From NCBI RefSeq assembly GCF_963259705.1, contig NC_081848.1:54549895-54613894 (forward strand): a DNA stretch of 64,000 nt, given 5' to 3'. The notes below the pieces were generated by a model. That model made no database searches and was not told the origin of the DNA. It saw only the letters and a list, made by a program, of their open reading frames with translations. The translations under genes and the position numbers were made by a program. The DNA comes from Myotis daubentonii. Lineage: Eukaryota > Chordata > Mammalia > Chiroptera > Vespertilionidae. Below are positions 50,126 through 64,000 of this stretch, in pieces; within the stretch, counting starts at the first letter, position 1, and the number at the start of each line of letters is the position of its first letter.

Positions 50126-51389
50126 ACATAGCCCTAATATCTTGCCAAAAGCTGGTGGCAGTGACTGAATATCTATTTCCCCCATGCTATCTTGGAGGTA
50201 TAAAATGAAGCACTCAAGATCAAGCAGGAAAATAGACTTTTAGTTTTGCTTTATCATACCTTGTCTGTTCTCCCTATTCAAGGAAAAGAAATCTTCCAGT
50301 GATTCTATCTAATTATAAAATTATGATACCTTTATCTAAAGTTAGTCTAGAAAAGTCTTGTTTTTCTTCCAATCCCCTACATCTCACCTACTGCTCCAGA
50401 GCACTAGTTATGTCTACAAAATCATCTAAAAAAGAAGTGTATGCATCCACAAATTATAAAATCAGATCTTTAAATTGGTTCTGAGACATTAAGCATAGGG
50501 CAAGAATTTAAATATATGTTATTAGTAGTAAAGGCAGAAATAAGATAAAAATATTATCTTTTTTTTAAATTAAGGAATAAAACTTTTCCTAACTGCCCAC
50601 TTAAAATACTTTGCATTAACTTAACTAAAAGTTAAGATATATAAAACAAATTTTAAAATTCCTAATCAAATAAAATATGTTAAGATTTTGGTCAATTCTA
50701 GATGCTAAAAAAAATAAGTATATTTGCTGTAAATTAGACAACTAATGTTACTTGCTATGGATCTGTTTTGATGGTTAATGATGGAATTTAACATGAGAAA
50801 GCTGGCTAACACACTACATGTATTTGATGTTACTGTTTCTACCTTTACAAAAAACTTCTATAGTCTGATGCAATGACACTCAGAAGCTTTGTATGTCCTT
50901 TTGAAATTAATCTATAGGCATTTAAGTGAGAAAAATCTTAATTATAAATCAAAAATTACTGTAAAACATGATAAATACCTGCACTTCCTCACTGAAGATG
51001 TATTTTCCATATAATCTCATTCCCCTAGACATGTTTGCTTAATATAATTTTTTAATATTAATACACAGCCACACTTCATTTGATCATACCTATTTTGTGG
51101 TATTATCAACTTCATCAACTTAAATTCAGAGGTTCAGAGAATATGACAACCAAATCTTCCCCAAAATTAAATATTTTTTGGCAAGGTGACCTAATAATGG
51201 ATAAAAACTAAATCAGAAACCGTTTTCCATTTTTCCCCAGTTAGAGTGATATTAATAATATATATGGTTGTTGTTTTATGATCTGAACACAATGAACTGT
51301 AATGATATGTATTTTGAGCTTTCTCTAAAACACCTGTTTGTAATGAGGCCATACTAATTGACACACTTAGCAACAGTAGCCAGATTTTA

Positions 51390-51731
<342 letters not shown>

Positions 51732-54700
51732 CTAACTTCAGAGATGTTTACCATCTACTCTAAACCACTAAAAAAGAACTCTCAGCTTATCTTTTCCACT
51801 TCTCCTCTTTGATTTTAACTCACAAAACTCTTCCCGATGATTGCTGCATATTTTCTCTCTTACCAATCCATAAATAAAGTGTTTATGGAATAAGTTTTCA
51901 TAATATGTATAGTATATGTATGTGTGTAAATTCCCCCCAGTTATCCCAACTAGATTATAAGCTTCTTGAGAGTAATTTTGTTGATTTGCCTAGCAATGGG
52001 GAAAAAAAAGAAGAAGAAAGAATGAATGAACTAGCAAATGAGCCAGTTTGGAAAATGATTTGAAAGTACATATATCCAAATTTTGCTTATGCTTTACATC
52101 GGAACAAAAGAAGAAAATAAAACCAAAAAGGCAGGTTATCTATGATGAAAGTCTAGGCAAATTTGGTCCTGACTTCTGAGTTTACACCTTGTATTGAGTG
52201 CTAGGCCTAACACTGTTTAGTGTCAATGTGATCCTTTTCTAAAGACCTTCAAGCTGTGTCAACTGCTGTAATTTAGCTTTTAAGTGACATATTGATTGAA
52301 TGGCTGATACTATTAGATTAGTCTTAAGGCAATTTTATAACATTTGAATTGAGCATATGAAATAACTATGCTACTATTTTTTATGAGAAAGTATATACGA
52401 GATTCAAAGCATTAGTATGAAAATAGTAAAATGCCTATAATGCATAATATTTTTAATACTCCACAAACAATTACTGAATATTCATCTATGTACCTATAAG
52501 TAAACTATATTCAGCATAAGGTCTCCATTCTGTGCTTCCATATACAACCAGAAAATCATTATTACTAAACAGAATTCAAAACTCTTATAATATCACTTTA
52601 TCAAGATGATTTTCTTAGCAAAATGTTTAGAAATAATACCGCCAAAAGTTTTTAAAATAAAATAAAAGGCAATTGGGCATCTTTTCTAAAACTTTATATC
52701 ATTTTTAGTTTATAGCATAATTAGCTCTAAAATTGCTGTGTAACGAAAGGAATAAAATCTCCACCTTAATTGCTTTTTAACATTAATTGATTTCATACCA
52801 TTTTTTTAAAAATGCACAAATCAGTTAACATAGGAAACCACATGAGCATTTTTCAAATTAGCAAATCATTAACTTGCTAGTACTGTTTCTAGACAAATAA
52901 ATACTGATTAAAGGGTCCAGAAATCTGAGATTAACAGTTAAATTTACAAATCTGTCACATGCTTTCATGAATATTGCAGTGAAGGAAATATCAAGTGCAA
53001 AGAAAAATAATTAAGTTAATTCCAATTTAAACAGTAGTTTTTATGTAGCAGCCCATGTTTCACATAGGATTTAACAGCTAATGCTAAATTTCTCACAATT
53101 AATGAGGGGGCTCAGATTTAGTATCCTACAGTGAAAAAATTAAGATAAGATTAGCTAATCTAATTATGCACAGTTCTAAATAAAAGTATTATAGGCTTTT
53201 GAAGTGCTTTGAAACCTATTAAAATGCTGATACCTACTAATATAACCATTCCACAAATATAAAAATTTCATCTATTAGACTTGATTCTAGAAAATACAAT
53301 GGTGAAAGGAAGTACAGAAGAATGTCTATATTTTCTTTGAGAAGAATACATGCTATAAAGATCACTATATCAAAGAATCAGATAAGTACAGTCTTGACCA
53401 ATTTCTAAAAATAATAACAAATGGACTTATGTATATACACTTAGGAAAAATGATACCAAAGGATGTTTCTTAGTCTACATGAATCACTTTAGAGCTTACT
53501 TCATTGGCCTCATAAATACTATCATAAAACCAGGCAAATTATAACTGTCCTGCAAGTTTATCAAGAGCCTGCCATAAACAACAAGAATGTTTTCATAGTT
53601 CAGATAATGACAGTACCAATAATGTAATCATTCACATTAAAAACAAAAGAATGAATTTACTGCTGCTTTTTAAAACAGCTCAATACAATTGAAAGTCATA
53701 ATCCAAAACTCATAGGGACTTTAGCTTCCCAAAAAACATCCTCTTATTATAAAGTGACTTGGCTGCTTCCAATAGCATTATCTGTGATTGTTGCTTTAGT
53801 ATAAATTAATCATGACACATAACACAAAAGTCTCTTAAGAATAATTTCAACTGCAAAACTGCACCAATGAACAATAGTGCACAATCCTAATTAAACACAA
53901 CCATGCAGCTGTAAAAATAGACTAAATCTGTCCAAAGCCATGAGTTGAGTTTCAAGGCTGGTTTGTTAGAGTGTTTTCTTAAGGAAGGCTGGGCCCTCAG
54001 TCTTAATCAGCCAATAAATTATTTCCTGCAATTACATTAAATAGAAAATTATCTTCAAATGGGGAGTGTTAATTGAAAATCAAAATTCAGAGGGAAGTTT
54101 AGAAATTACACGCTGAATACAATTAGTGAGGAAGGGCTTCACCTCTACTTCATCAACAGCCTTGTGGCGATTCCTCCAGTGACCATTCAGGAAAGTTACC
54201 TATTTATAACATCACACGATTTGTCTTTTATTTTGCACCTACAAATATGAATGTGCATCAAGATTGCAAATAAAAGATACGCTGCCAAAAAAAATGCCAA
54301 TATTAAATCTGACTGTTCAGCCTCAGTTCACACAATCATTAGGGGCCAAGGAGAGAGGAAGATAAGATAATAATGGTTAATAACCAAGGAAGGCATACGC
54401 AACTTGCAATCCTGGCCTTTAGCAAAGGAATTAAGTTTTTTTTTATGACAAGAAGAATACTTTTCCATACTATATTTTACTTAAATTTCTTGTATTTACT
54501 ATAGTTCTCAAATATGTTGTTAGCAGAGAAAAGGGTGATTTTGTTCTTTTAGCTAGTTATTGCTCCACTCTGGGCATTTCCTTTTGACAAAATTGCTGGG
54601 CTTGTTTCAGGTTTGTTTTTTATTTGGTCTTGCTGTAGTTTTTGTTTGGAGTGGTGGTTTTTTGTATTTTTAAAAGGAAAGTGTACACAAATTCATTTTA

Positions 54701-55245
54701 ATGCACAGTTTATTAAATAAGTCAGATTCACTGATTATTTGATTCAATTTACTGATTATTTTTTGCACAATTACTTTATTAAAGAGTCCTGCAATTTACT
54801 GATTACATACTTATTCATTTCATTTCTTTACTTTAACTTCCCCTTTTAAAATATTTTACTACACAGAATTCTAGAAGCTGCAAAGACTCTTGGTAATGCT
54901 TTTACTATAACCATTGCACCATGGCTGCTCTCCTTTAGAAAGTCATAAATCAAATATACACCCATTTTAATGTTTTACATTGTCATATCAGTGCTAACTT
55001 TTATTTTTCATGCTCATATCAGTAATTTTCCATTATAAAAACTTTCACACACCCCCACCCCCAATGCATTAGAATGGTATCTTACTTTAGCTGCTGCCAT
55101 ATATAACTAATAGGAAAAAGAACAAAATTCTTGTAAAAATGGTCAATTTCCATGTGACTTTACTTTGTTTTATTTTTGCACTATAACTTAAAAATCATTC
55201 AAATGAATTGTTTTTTTAATTTGTATTAAAAAAAAATCTCCCTAG

Positions 55246-55274
55246 TTATACCCCGTGAAAACGGGGGGTTATAA
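55246..55274 (+). other. GC-stem hairpin with GAAA loop
   Basis: The stem CCCCGT (55251-55256) and ACGGGG (55261-55266) closes a GAAA loop. After a 3-base bulge on the right, ttata (55246-55250) pairs with tataa (55270-55274). It sits in AT-rich intron with several CpGs nearby. Function unknown. Confidence 0.5.
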
Positions 55275-58200
55275 TGGAAGTGCTGACACAACCCTAACTA
55301 AAGCAGCGCAAATGTTGCCGCTATAATACACAAAATCAAGTTCTATTATTCTAAACGATCCTCGCTCATGGGATTTTTCTTTACTGTGCTCCCAGCCAAA
55401 CTGCTGAAGCATGAAAAATTTAAATGCAATCAAATGTGCCCAATTCTACTTTACTAGAACAAGTGTCTACAGTGGTACAATCTTAAAAGGAGATGCAACA
55501 GATTTGTTTGGTGTTTTTTTTTTTAACTGTTTATTTATAATACAGTGCACTGGAGATAAAATAAAAGAGGAAATTACACTCACATGGTACCAGTGTATTG
55601 ACTACACAGAGTACATTATAATCAGAGAGAAAAACTACATTGTCAACTTATCACATTGGTTAAACAAGATGGTTTTCTGGGGCATAGCTATTATCAAGTA
55701 AAACCTCCAAAGAGAATTACATATCTTTGGGACACATAAAACTGAGTTCTCATCATGTGTTCCCGAGTTTGAAATGTCTCTGCCCCGCAGATCAAGTGAA
55801 TTCCCAGGATGCCGGGCCATTGGAAAGAACTTCAGGGCTTAGGACTTTTGGGAATGAGAATGTCAGAGATAGTCTCCTGTAATTGATAATGTTTTCTAGG
55901 AAGTTAATAGGAGTATCTCTAGAAAGATGATAATTATTTTACTCCAAAACCCCAGTATCAAATCTGAATGTTTAGACCATTAAAACCTACTCAGACAGTA
56001 AATTTACTTTATATCTTTTAACAAGAAATCAAGATTAGCCTGTCTAAGACTTTATAAAATGGGGAGGACTAGATATCTACACAGTAAATCCTCTATCTCA
56101 GAAAAGCATACTTTCTAGAATGTTAAGCCTTTCTGGTTTTATGCTATTTTTTAAAAACAGTCATTTGTATATGTTTAAAAGTTAGGATTATTTTAAAACA
56201 ACTTTATCGTAAGGCATAGCCACTCAAAATTACTTTTTTTTTCTTTACTACTGTTTGAAAAGAATCTGTCTCCAAACTATCATCTGGAACTTAACTATAG
56301 AAAGGAGCCTTGGATTTATTAGAACAATATTTTTAACCTGATTTTTAAAAATGTTTTCATGACTTCTACGATTATTACTAAATGGTATTCACTTTTTAGG
56401 TGTGTTACATTTATTCAAAAGGAGCCCTGTTTTGAACACAAAACAACATTTTAATAGCTGGTTTACATAAAGAAAATATTAAAAATTCAGACCAACATTC
56501 ACATTTATTTTTGCAACTCGGCCCCAGGCTACCAAGGTAGACTTATTTCAGTCAGATAATTCACTGTTAATTTAATCCTGCAATTGAGCTGATACTGAGA
56601 AATAAACAATTAATTTTCCAAAAATATAACAGTGTCTCTCATTTTAAGGAGCATGAGTAACAGATATATTCAGCTGCCAAAACGTGCAATACCCAGGAAC
56701 CTCTGCAAAGGATGCCAGTCCACCCAACCTAGGGCAAAGAATGATTTAAAACTTTCCTATACCTCTAATTCCTACATTTAAAGATGGGCAGGGGGCAGGC
56801 TGAGGGAGGAAGCCTGATTCTAGACTTAAAATGAAGACATCCTTTTAACACTTTTCCTGCTTCATTTGGGTAAAGGCTGTTCATGATTCCTTGTATTGTT
56901 TTATCTGGCACTACCTCTTCTCCCCACACTGCACCCTCTCTAACTTCCCACGGTTTCTGCCAGGTTTTTCTTTCTTCCATCTGTTTAATAAGAAAAATTT
57001 AGTGAAAAAGAAGGTAACTGCTTTCAGAACTACCTTGAAGAGTTATAAGCCAATCTTTTAAAATTTGCAGTGGCTCTTTCAGAACATATATGGTAACATA
57101 TGCAGACAATATCTGTTGGAAGAAAACTCACTGACTTGAGATAGCTGTCAAATCATTATAGATAAGGCAAATGAAATGTGCTTGAAGTCCTTGAAGTATG
57201 TTTAAGAAGGGTCTTTAATTAATGGAATTTGGCTTATCTAAGGCTTCTAATTTTTCACACCAAAGCACCAAAATTGTCTCCAAAGGCCTTCTGAGGTTCT
57301 TACAAAACAGGGATTACCTGGAACAGATTCTTCTCAAGTCATCAAAGTTTGTATTTCTAGAGTTTATATTTAGCTGACAATATTGCTGTCACTTTATATA
57401 GCTTAAGACTGTTCTTTGGACTAGAGCTCATATGTCTTGGAATGCTTTGACTCATGAATTGTTTCTCCTGATAATGTTACATCACGTAATCACCTCTGTC
57501 TAATCGGTTGGTATCTGCTGGAAGAGGCAGGCGACCAGCCTAACCACTGGCATGCCTGCCGAACTGCCTATGGAAAACCTATAATTATTACATGTGTTCT
57601 TGAGTATCCAGTTTCTTCCCAGGATCAAAACAACTTGATTTAATGTAACCTCTATCTGATAGAGGTTTTGCCTGATAGAAATAATATTGAATTTTTCTCA
57701 CAGCTTATTTACCGGTAACTTGTTGGGATCTTTGGTTTGGAAAGCCGGGACCAAAATATATAAACAAAATCAGTCACAACAATAAAAGCAAAACCAAACA
57801 ATAGTTACTATAAATATACACTATATTGGAGGATTCTAATCAAGCACCATGACTTTATAACTCAACTGAAAAACCTCGCTCACTATGGCTTGAGTGAAAG
57901 AAAGACGTATAAAATAATAAGAGAATGAATTTATTTATACACGTCCACTTTGAATTTCCTCTTCTCACAAAATGAGAATCATAATTGCTAAAGTGAAAAC
58001 CAAACATGTCTTTGCCCACTTGAAAGACACTAGTATGGAAGCCTAATTACAAGATATTTTATCTAATTATTAATAACAATTATAAACTAGAGCAATAACT
58101 TCTCATAAAGAAAAGGTAGGAAGTCACTGTATACTTTTTCATTCTTACCTCTATTTTCCACTTCTTAATACTGCCAGGAAAAAAATGAAACTGTCTAGAT

Positions 58201-58285
58201 TGTTTTAAAAAAAAAAATGAAAGCTCACACAAGGTGACAATGAACAAAATTATATAAAGAAGCTAATCTCTGGAGTTCTCCTTTC

Positions 58286-59065
58286 GACCAGTTCATAAAC
58301 AGTGAATTCAAATACCAATCAGAGCACCACAACTTTCCAGACAGAGTAGAAGGCATTATATCCAAAGCAATCCAGCAATTCCTTTCTTGTATATAATGAC
58401 ATAAGGTATAAATTTCAGGTTCCAGTCTAATAAGAGGAGGAAGAGGAAGGGGGAGGGGCACAAACAGGGTGAGGGAAGGAGAGTGGAAGTGAAGGAGGAG
58501 GGGTGAAGGGGAAGGGGAGGAGAGAAACAACTGTGGCTTTGCAGTTCATTTTCAGTTTGTCTACTTAATGAAAACCTCATTGTACAACCCTGAAAACCAT
58601 TTCCAGCAGGCAAAGTATTTCTGATTCAGCAGAGGTTACACAAGCATCAAAGCAGTTAAATATAGGTGCCAAGCCACAATGCCAGGAGCTCTTAGTACTG
58701 TGAGTTAGTGTTACCTGACAGCTTAGTGAATATAAAATTACTTGTTTCTCCAATTGAAGACAATCAAATTGTCACCTTCCATTGTAATAATGCACAACTA
58801 GTGATCAGCAAAGTGCAAACATAATTACCATGAAGAAAACAAAAAATCAAATCTAAATCCCTCTGCAGAGTAAACACATCTATCTGTGTTCCGCCCAAAA
58901 GGAGTGCATTTTAATGCTGAATGCTATGATTATGTTATTTAACGATACGATTTATTAGTCTTACATTAAATTAAAATGAAAAACAACAAGAAAGACCAAT
59001 TCATACAAAGTGAATACAAATACCAATAAGAGCACCACAACTTTCCAAACAAGAGTAGATGGCAA
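58286..59065 (+). repeat. Dispersed direct duplication, about 70 bp, two copies
   Basis: Copies at about 58286-58355 and 58994-59065 share caaataccaat, agagcaccacaactttcca and gagtaga with a few substitutions. No insertion-element ends are visible. Confidence 0.8.
58433..58527 (+). repeat. Purine-rich tract
   Basis: About 95 bases, almost all A or G, rich in gaggag and gggga runs, with only a few pyrimidines. Confidence 0.9.
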
Positions 59066-61079
59066 GCAAATTGTATCACTGCCATTTGGGCTGATAATGT
59101 TAAGTGTACATCAGCAGCACATCCATTAGAAAAACCATGCTTTCAGAGATTTCTTTCTAGCCTAGAAACATTTCTGAAGGTTGAATACACAGGTTGGATC
59201 CAACCTCAAAAGCTTTTGTCTTAATTTTTCCTGAAGAGAAAAAAGTTATGCTTTATTTTTATCTTCTAAAGTAGCCTGTATTTTTGAGGTTGAAAATTTA
59301 CCTCACAAAATCAATGTAGCATCTTTATCCAAGTTTAGAAAAATAACCAAGAGTAGGATACATGTCCACAACTATTACTGAGATACTCCATATCTGGAAT
59401 TTTCATCCAAACTTGGTGACTAGATTGGCTCACTATCAAAGTGATTTCGATTAACCCAAAGCTTAGTTAGTATTAAAGCACTGAAAATTCCACATTCTTC
59501 TTCCATACCTTGAAGATTCCTAAGTTATAAATATAAATGTTGATCCAATCAAACAAAATTATCTAACTCAAAATTTTAAACATTCATATGTACATCTTTC
59601 TTCCAATGTATCAAAAACTATCCTTCCCATTCTCAAAACACTCATAACATAGGGATTTTCTTCTTTCATTAATAATGCCTTATTTTTATCAGAAAAGTAC
59701 ACCATACTTACAAGCTAATGCCTAATATTCCATTTTTACCTGATAACTCTGTTTTAAATAATATCATTTAAAATTCTCTAACCAAAAAATGAATCTGTTA
59801 AGGGAGAGCAGGAAAAACTGCAACAGAGTAAAAGTGGAATGAACTAGGGACCATCAACAACATAAGAGTCCCTTGAGCTTAAACCTTCATGTATAAATTC
59901 AGACATTTGCAGTTGGATAGATCATTCCTTAGAATGATGCTTTCATCCTGTACAAATCTGAAATGGCCAATCACTCTCACATTGCAATCCTGTTCTTTTA
60001 TTCTTCCAATTAGTTAGGGAAGAGTTATTTTTTAGGAGAAAAGGTTGGATGAAAACACTGGATTGACCGTGTGGTTAAATCAGAAGCAGAATAAGGATGG
60101 GAGGAACAGGAAAAAAGGGAAAGTCCAATCTCTAGTTGGAAGTCTTATGGCGATTTGAGATAAATTTCACATCATTTAAGAAAAGATTTTTTCTTGACCT
60201 TGCCAACTTTCAAGTAATGTAACAAAGTTTTTTTTTCAAGGGATCCTCATTATAAGCTTGACACAATAAAAACTTCCCAGTAAAGGGGGTATAATCAGTG
60301 CTTCTTTTAACTTCAATGATGAACAACTTAATACATTCCTAAATTATGTTCCTACATAATATTTGTTACAATACAATAATAATAAAAAAGTATCAGGAAG
60401 AAAATAAAAATGGAAACCTGTTGTCAGAGAATGTCTTCCAGACCCAGAGAGGTTTGCAGAGATAATATCATAAGCATATAGTAAGTGGAAGAAAAATAGA
60501 AAACTTAAAAAGATTTCATTTTATATATAAAAAGAAGCTTATTCTATATGTTCCATGAGAATAGGGATCATGTCTGTCTTGTTCATTACTGGGTTCCCAG
60601 TACCTGACACAGTGCACACCACATTGCAGACCATCAATAATATTGGAAAGAAAGAGAAAGGGAAAATTGGAGAGAAGAGGTGTGCAAATTAGCTTATATT
60701 TTAAAATTAAGATGAATAGATAATCACAGAAATACTGCTTACATGTTAATGCTACCAACCTAAACATTATTCTTTCTGTATATTCTTTCTACCAAACATC
60801 TCATTCCTTACCTTCTAAATCATTTCATTTTTACATCTATATCCCCAACACTGATCTCTCTCTTATTTCCTTGCAATACAACAGTCCTCAAATGACTGCT
60901 AGATATTTATACCAAGATGTACTTTGCTATATCATAGTCAACAAACTTAAAATTAGATGCATCATTATTTTCCTCAACACCCTCCCTCATTCATTCACAT
61001 TCAGAAGAGCATCATTCTCAGAATCATCCAACAGCAAAACATGAACACTATATCCATCTCTTTTTAATCTTTGATCCCC

Positions 61080-61620
61080 ACTGCTAGCCTGTCACTGAGC
61101 TTCATTAACTCTTCCTTAATGTTTCTTAAGCTAATACATTTTACCATACTCATAATACCTTAATACAGGACTTTATTACACTCCTACCTAGACTCTTACA
61201 ACAGACTTTAACCTGGGTTTTCTAATTTCAGTATCTCCACTCTCCAAATCAAGCTTACAAACACTCCCTTTATCAGATCAAGAAAATTCAGCAGCTCTTC
61301 CCTGATGACCAAAACATGTCCAAACTCCTGACTCTGGCATTGAAAGCTCTCCATCCAAATCCAACCAATCGTTCCAAATTTATCTGCTAGTAGTCTACAC
61401 TTTAACCTTTTACTCTAACTAGACTGATATACTCAGACTTCATTTATTGCTACCTCCCAGCCTTTTCCTTGCCGTACTTCCCTCACCTTGCTTTCATATC
61501 ACTAGGAAACCAACTGAGAATATTCCAGGTAGCTATGATCCACCCTTCTCCTGATCACATCTAATAAGTGCTCTGAAAATTATTTTTATACCACTTATTC
61601 AACAATTAATGTATACTAGT
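61080..61620 (+). repeat. L2-like relic
   Basis: Diverged L2-like phrases (catgtccaaactcctgactc, ggcattgaaagctctcc, tcctgatcacatctaataag). Confidence 0.5.
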
Positions 61621-61653
61621 TTACATATCTTTTTTAAATATATGACATCACTA

Positions 61654-62036
61654 TCCTATATAATAAAAGGGTAATATGCAAATTGACCCTAAAGGCAGAA
61701 CGACAGGTCACTATGATGGGCACTGACTAACAGGGGCAGACGCTCAACAGAGGAGCTTCCCCCTTGGTGGTCAGTGTGCTTCCACAGGGGGAGTGCCGCT
61801 CAGTCAGAAGCCGACTCTTGGCTGGCCAGCACAGCAGTGGCGGCGGGAGCCTCTCCCACCTCCGCAGCAGCACTTGGGATGTCCGACTAACAGCTTAGGC
61901 CCACTCCCCATGAGCCTAAGCCATCGGTCAGACATCCCACAAGGGCTCTCAGGCTGCCAGAGGGATGTCTGACTGCCAGCTTAGGCCTGATCCCCTGGGT
62001 TGATGCTCAACCACTGAACCTGCTAGTTAGGTGGCT
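61654..62036 (+). mobile_element. HeliBat-type Helitron, 3' end uncertain
   Basis: 5' end TCCTATATAATAAAAGGGTA after A, then atgcaaattgaccctaaagg, characteristic of the HeliBat family. The interior holds a partly repeated motif (atgtccgactaacagcttag and atgtctgactgccagcttag). There is no clear 3' hairpin; the final part (tgctcaaccactgaacc) looks like a SINE fragment and the sequence ends ctatag before T. Confidence 0.7.
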
Positions 62037-63109
62037 ATAGTTTTTATACCATAAATTTTATTACAAATATTTGTTGGATTTTAACTATCCATGCTTTCCC
62101 TACCATGCTTTTTCTGGTTAGCCTAAATAATCAACATTTAATTATATTCTTTACAGATGATTGTGAGATAAGATAAGGGTGTCACTGCCCCTTTATTTCA
62201 AGGTCCAGAGAAGTATGAGATCCAATTTCTACCTTCTAGCTCTTACCAGAGAAGCCACAAAAGAAGCCTCAGGTACAACTAAAGCTGTTTCACTACAAAA
62301 GTAAATGAGAGGACAGCCTTCAGGGAAAACAAGATGAGGTACCTGAGCAGTATATATTTAACACACCACCTGTCTAGAGTTCATTTCAGGAAATGCAGAG
62401 TAACTTAGATATTCTCTTAAAATCTGACTACCATATAACATTACATACACCCTAACTTTTGGGGGAAAGTAATAGAAAAGGCCCATACACAAGGGCATGC
62501 ATTTTTATAAATTGTCTGTGAAAGATGAAGAAAGGTTTCACTGTCAACCCAATATTTCACATTTTTTGGTAAACACCAAGCAGTCCACTTTCACACACAC
62601 ACACACAAAAAAAACTACAGTGCTGCTATCTTGTATTTCTCCCTCACTACTTCTACCACTCCTTCCTTCCTTATAGCTATTTGCCTTCTCACTTGCATTT
62701 GCTAGTAGTACTAGTATACAATCATAAACAGCTCTACTAGAACATGAGAAATCAATTATTTCTACTAATTACTGCACAGAGTTATTTGAGTTACCATTAT
62801 GAAAGGCAAGTATGACTTTTCTTTACCTAGTACCTTACAGACACACCTACCAAGCCACCGAGCTCCTAGTTTTCCCAAGCATGTTGTGGGAAAGAATCCT
62901 GCATCATTTCTCCAGTTCTGTTTTTACTTCTGATGTAAGCACCACCTCACAAGTTCCCAAAATTCAAAAACATTTATAATTATAATGTTTAATCTATTGA
63001 CTTTTTTTTTTTACATTACTTCGAAAGTAAATCATTTATTGGCACCCATGGTGCCTAGAACTGGAAAACTGCTACCAATCTTCACAGAATCTACTGCCAG
63101 AAGGAAAAC

Positions 63110-63325
63110 TGTGGTGTAGTGGAAAGGTTTGGAGGAGGGATTTAAACCTAGGCTTCTCATTTATTATATCTGTTAACCTGAGGAGTTACTTAACTCTCTG
63201 AGCCTCCATATCCCTATCTGTAAAATTAGAGACAACACATATTCCTTGAAGAGTTGCTGTAAAGGTTAAATTAACATATGTTTAAGTACTTAGTATTTAG
63301 TAGGTATTAAATGAATGCTAACTTC
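63110..63325 (+). repeat. MIR SINE, nearly full length
   Basis: Sense MIR: tgtggtgtagtggaaaggtt, gttacttaactctctgagcc, tccctatctgtaaaattaga, gagttgctgtaaaggttaaa. Confidence 0.85.
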
Positions 63326-64000
63326 TTCTTTTAAAAACAACACTTTACAGAAAATTTTACTCAAAACAAAAAAATTATTTTAAAAAGAAGAGATTCTGAA
63401 TTTTTACAAATCACAATAAATAAAAGTTTCATGAACTAGTGGTAACCTGTGACCTAACACTGAGTGGACCAGTGACTAGGACCATGCCCACAGAGTAAAA
63501 TATATAGGCTACTACTTCCCAAAAGGGGGAGGTAATGAGAGGGAATTACTGTTTATATAGAAGAGACCAAAGCATACAGCATCTGCTGCTAAATATTGTA
63601 TTCCTAATGATAACAGAGTTCTGGGCTCTGGGTATCAGACCTCCTGCAATTAACCTATTTCTTCTATTTTCAACCAAAGCAGTCCAAGAATTTAGAGTCT
63701 ATACCCATTTCCTCAGAATTAATTTTTAAACCGAAGCAGCACTTCAGTATACTAGAATAGTTATCAGTGCTTGAATTAATTTGACAATAAATAAAAAGTC
63801 TAAGCTACTATATCCTATGAAATTCACCAATACCTTTCCAAGCTTAACTATTCGCTTTTCTTTGGGAGAAACAATTGCCCTGATGAATGATTAATACCTG
63901 GCCTGAAATTTTAAATGTTAAGACATACTTTTTTGTTTCACACCATTTTTCATTTCCAAATCAGGTCCAAAACCATGTTCCTACTAGAATGCTACCCCAG

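Overview
The window is mammalian nuclear DNA, most likely from a vespertilionid (evening) bat. It is AT-rich, intron-like and almost free of long ORFs. It carries many short rolling-circle Helitrons with a 3' hairpin ending CTAG and inserted between A and T, tRNA-derived Ves-type SINEs, several non-autonomous hAT elements including a SPIN-type copy, and many 5'-truncated L1s that share one bat-type 3'UTR. This mixture is known from vesper bats and not from other mammals.

The only host gene I can identify is SOX6, on the minus strand. The first coding exon is at 51399-51635 (start codon at 51635, acceptor at 51640/51639, donor GTGAGC). The second coding exon is at 29063-29270 (208 bp, entering in phase 0 and leaving in phase 1). 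I could not find the next canonical exon, so it probably lies left of position 1. The window therefore covers the end of the intron before the start codon (51640-64000), one complete intron of about 22 kb (29271-51398), and at least 29 kb of the next intron (1-29062). The SOX-Trio coiled coil and HMG box lie outside the window.

Layout. 1-6.7 kb is mostly unique intron with a local tandem duplication and a perfect 28-bp inverted repeat. 6.7-12 kb holds a SINE split by a hAT element, an RPL17 processed pseudogene, a TA microsatellite and an L1 with a twin-priming-type inversion. 15.5-21.1 kb is the densest transposon block, with five Helitrons, a SPIN-like element, another hAT element and a 46-47 bp GC-rich minisatellite. 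21-24.5 kb has MIR and L2 relics, another Helitron and an unexplained splice-flanked ORF whose phase fits the SOX6 reading frame (22781-22978). 24.5-27.3 kb is a second inverted L1. 29.3-36 kb has L1 fragments and a clean nested insertion (L1 with 16-bp target duplication, itself split by a Helitron). 36-51 kb is intron with MIR, L2 and MER5 relics and young L1 tails. 51.6-64 kb is largely repeat-poor intron with one Helitron at 61.65 kb.

The transposable elements do not act together with SOX6; they are passengers in its introns. I found no rRNA, no tRNA gene other than SINE heads, and no CRISPR or prokaryotic feature. The best candidates for something undescribed are the phase-compatible orphan exon at 22.8-23.0 kb, the two long-range perfect inverted repeats, and the Helitron/minisatellite block at 16.5-18.0 kb.
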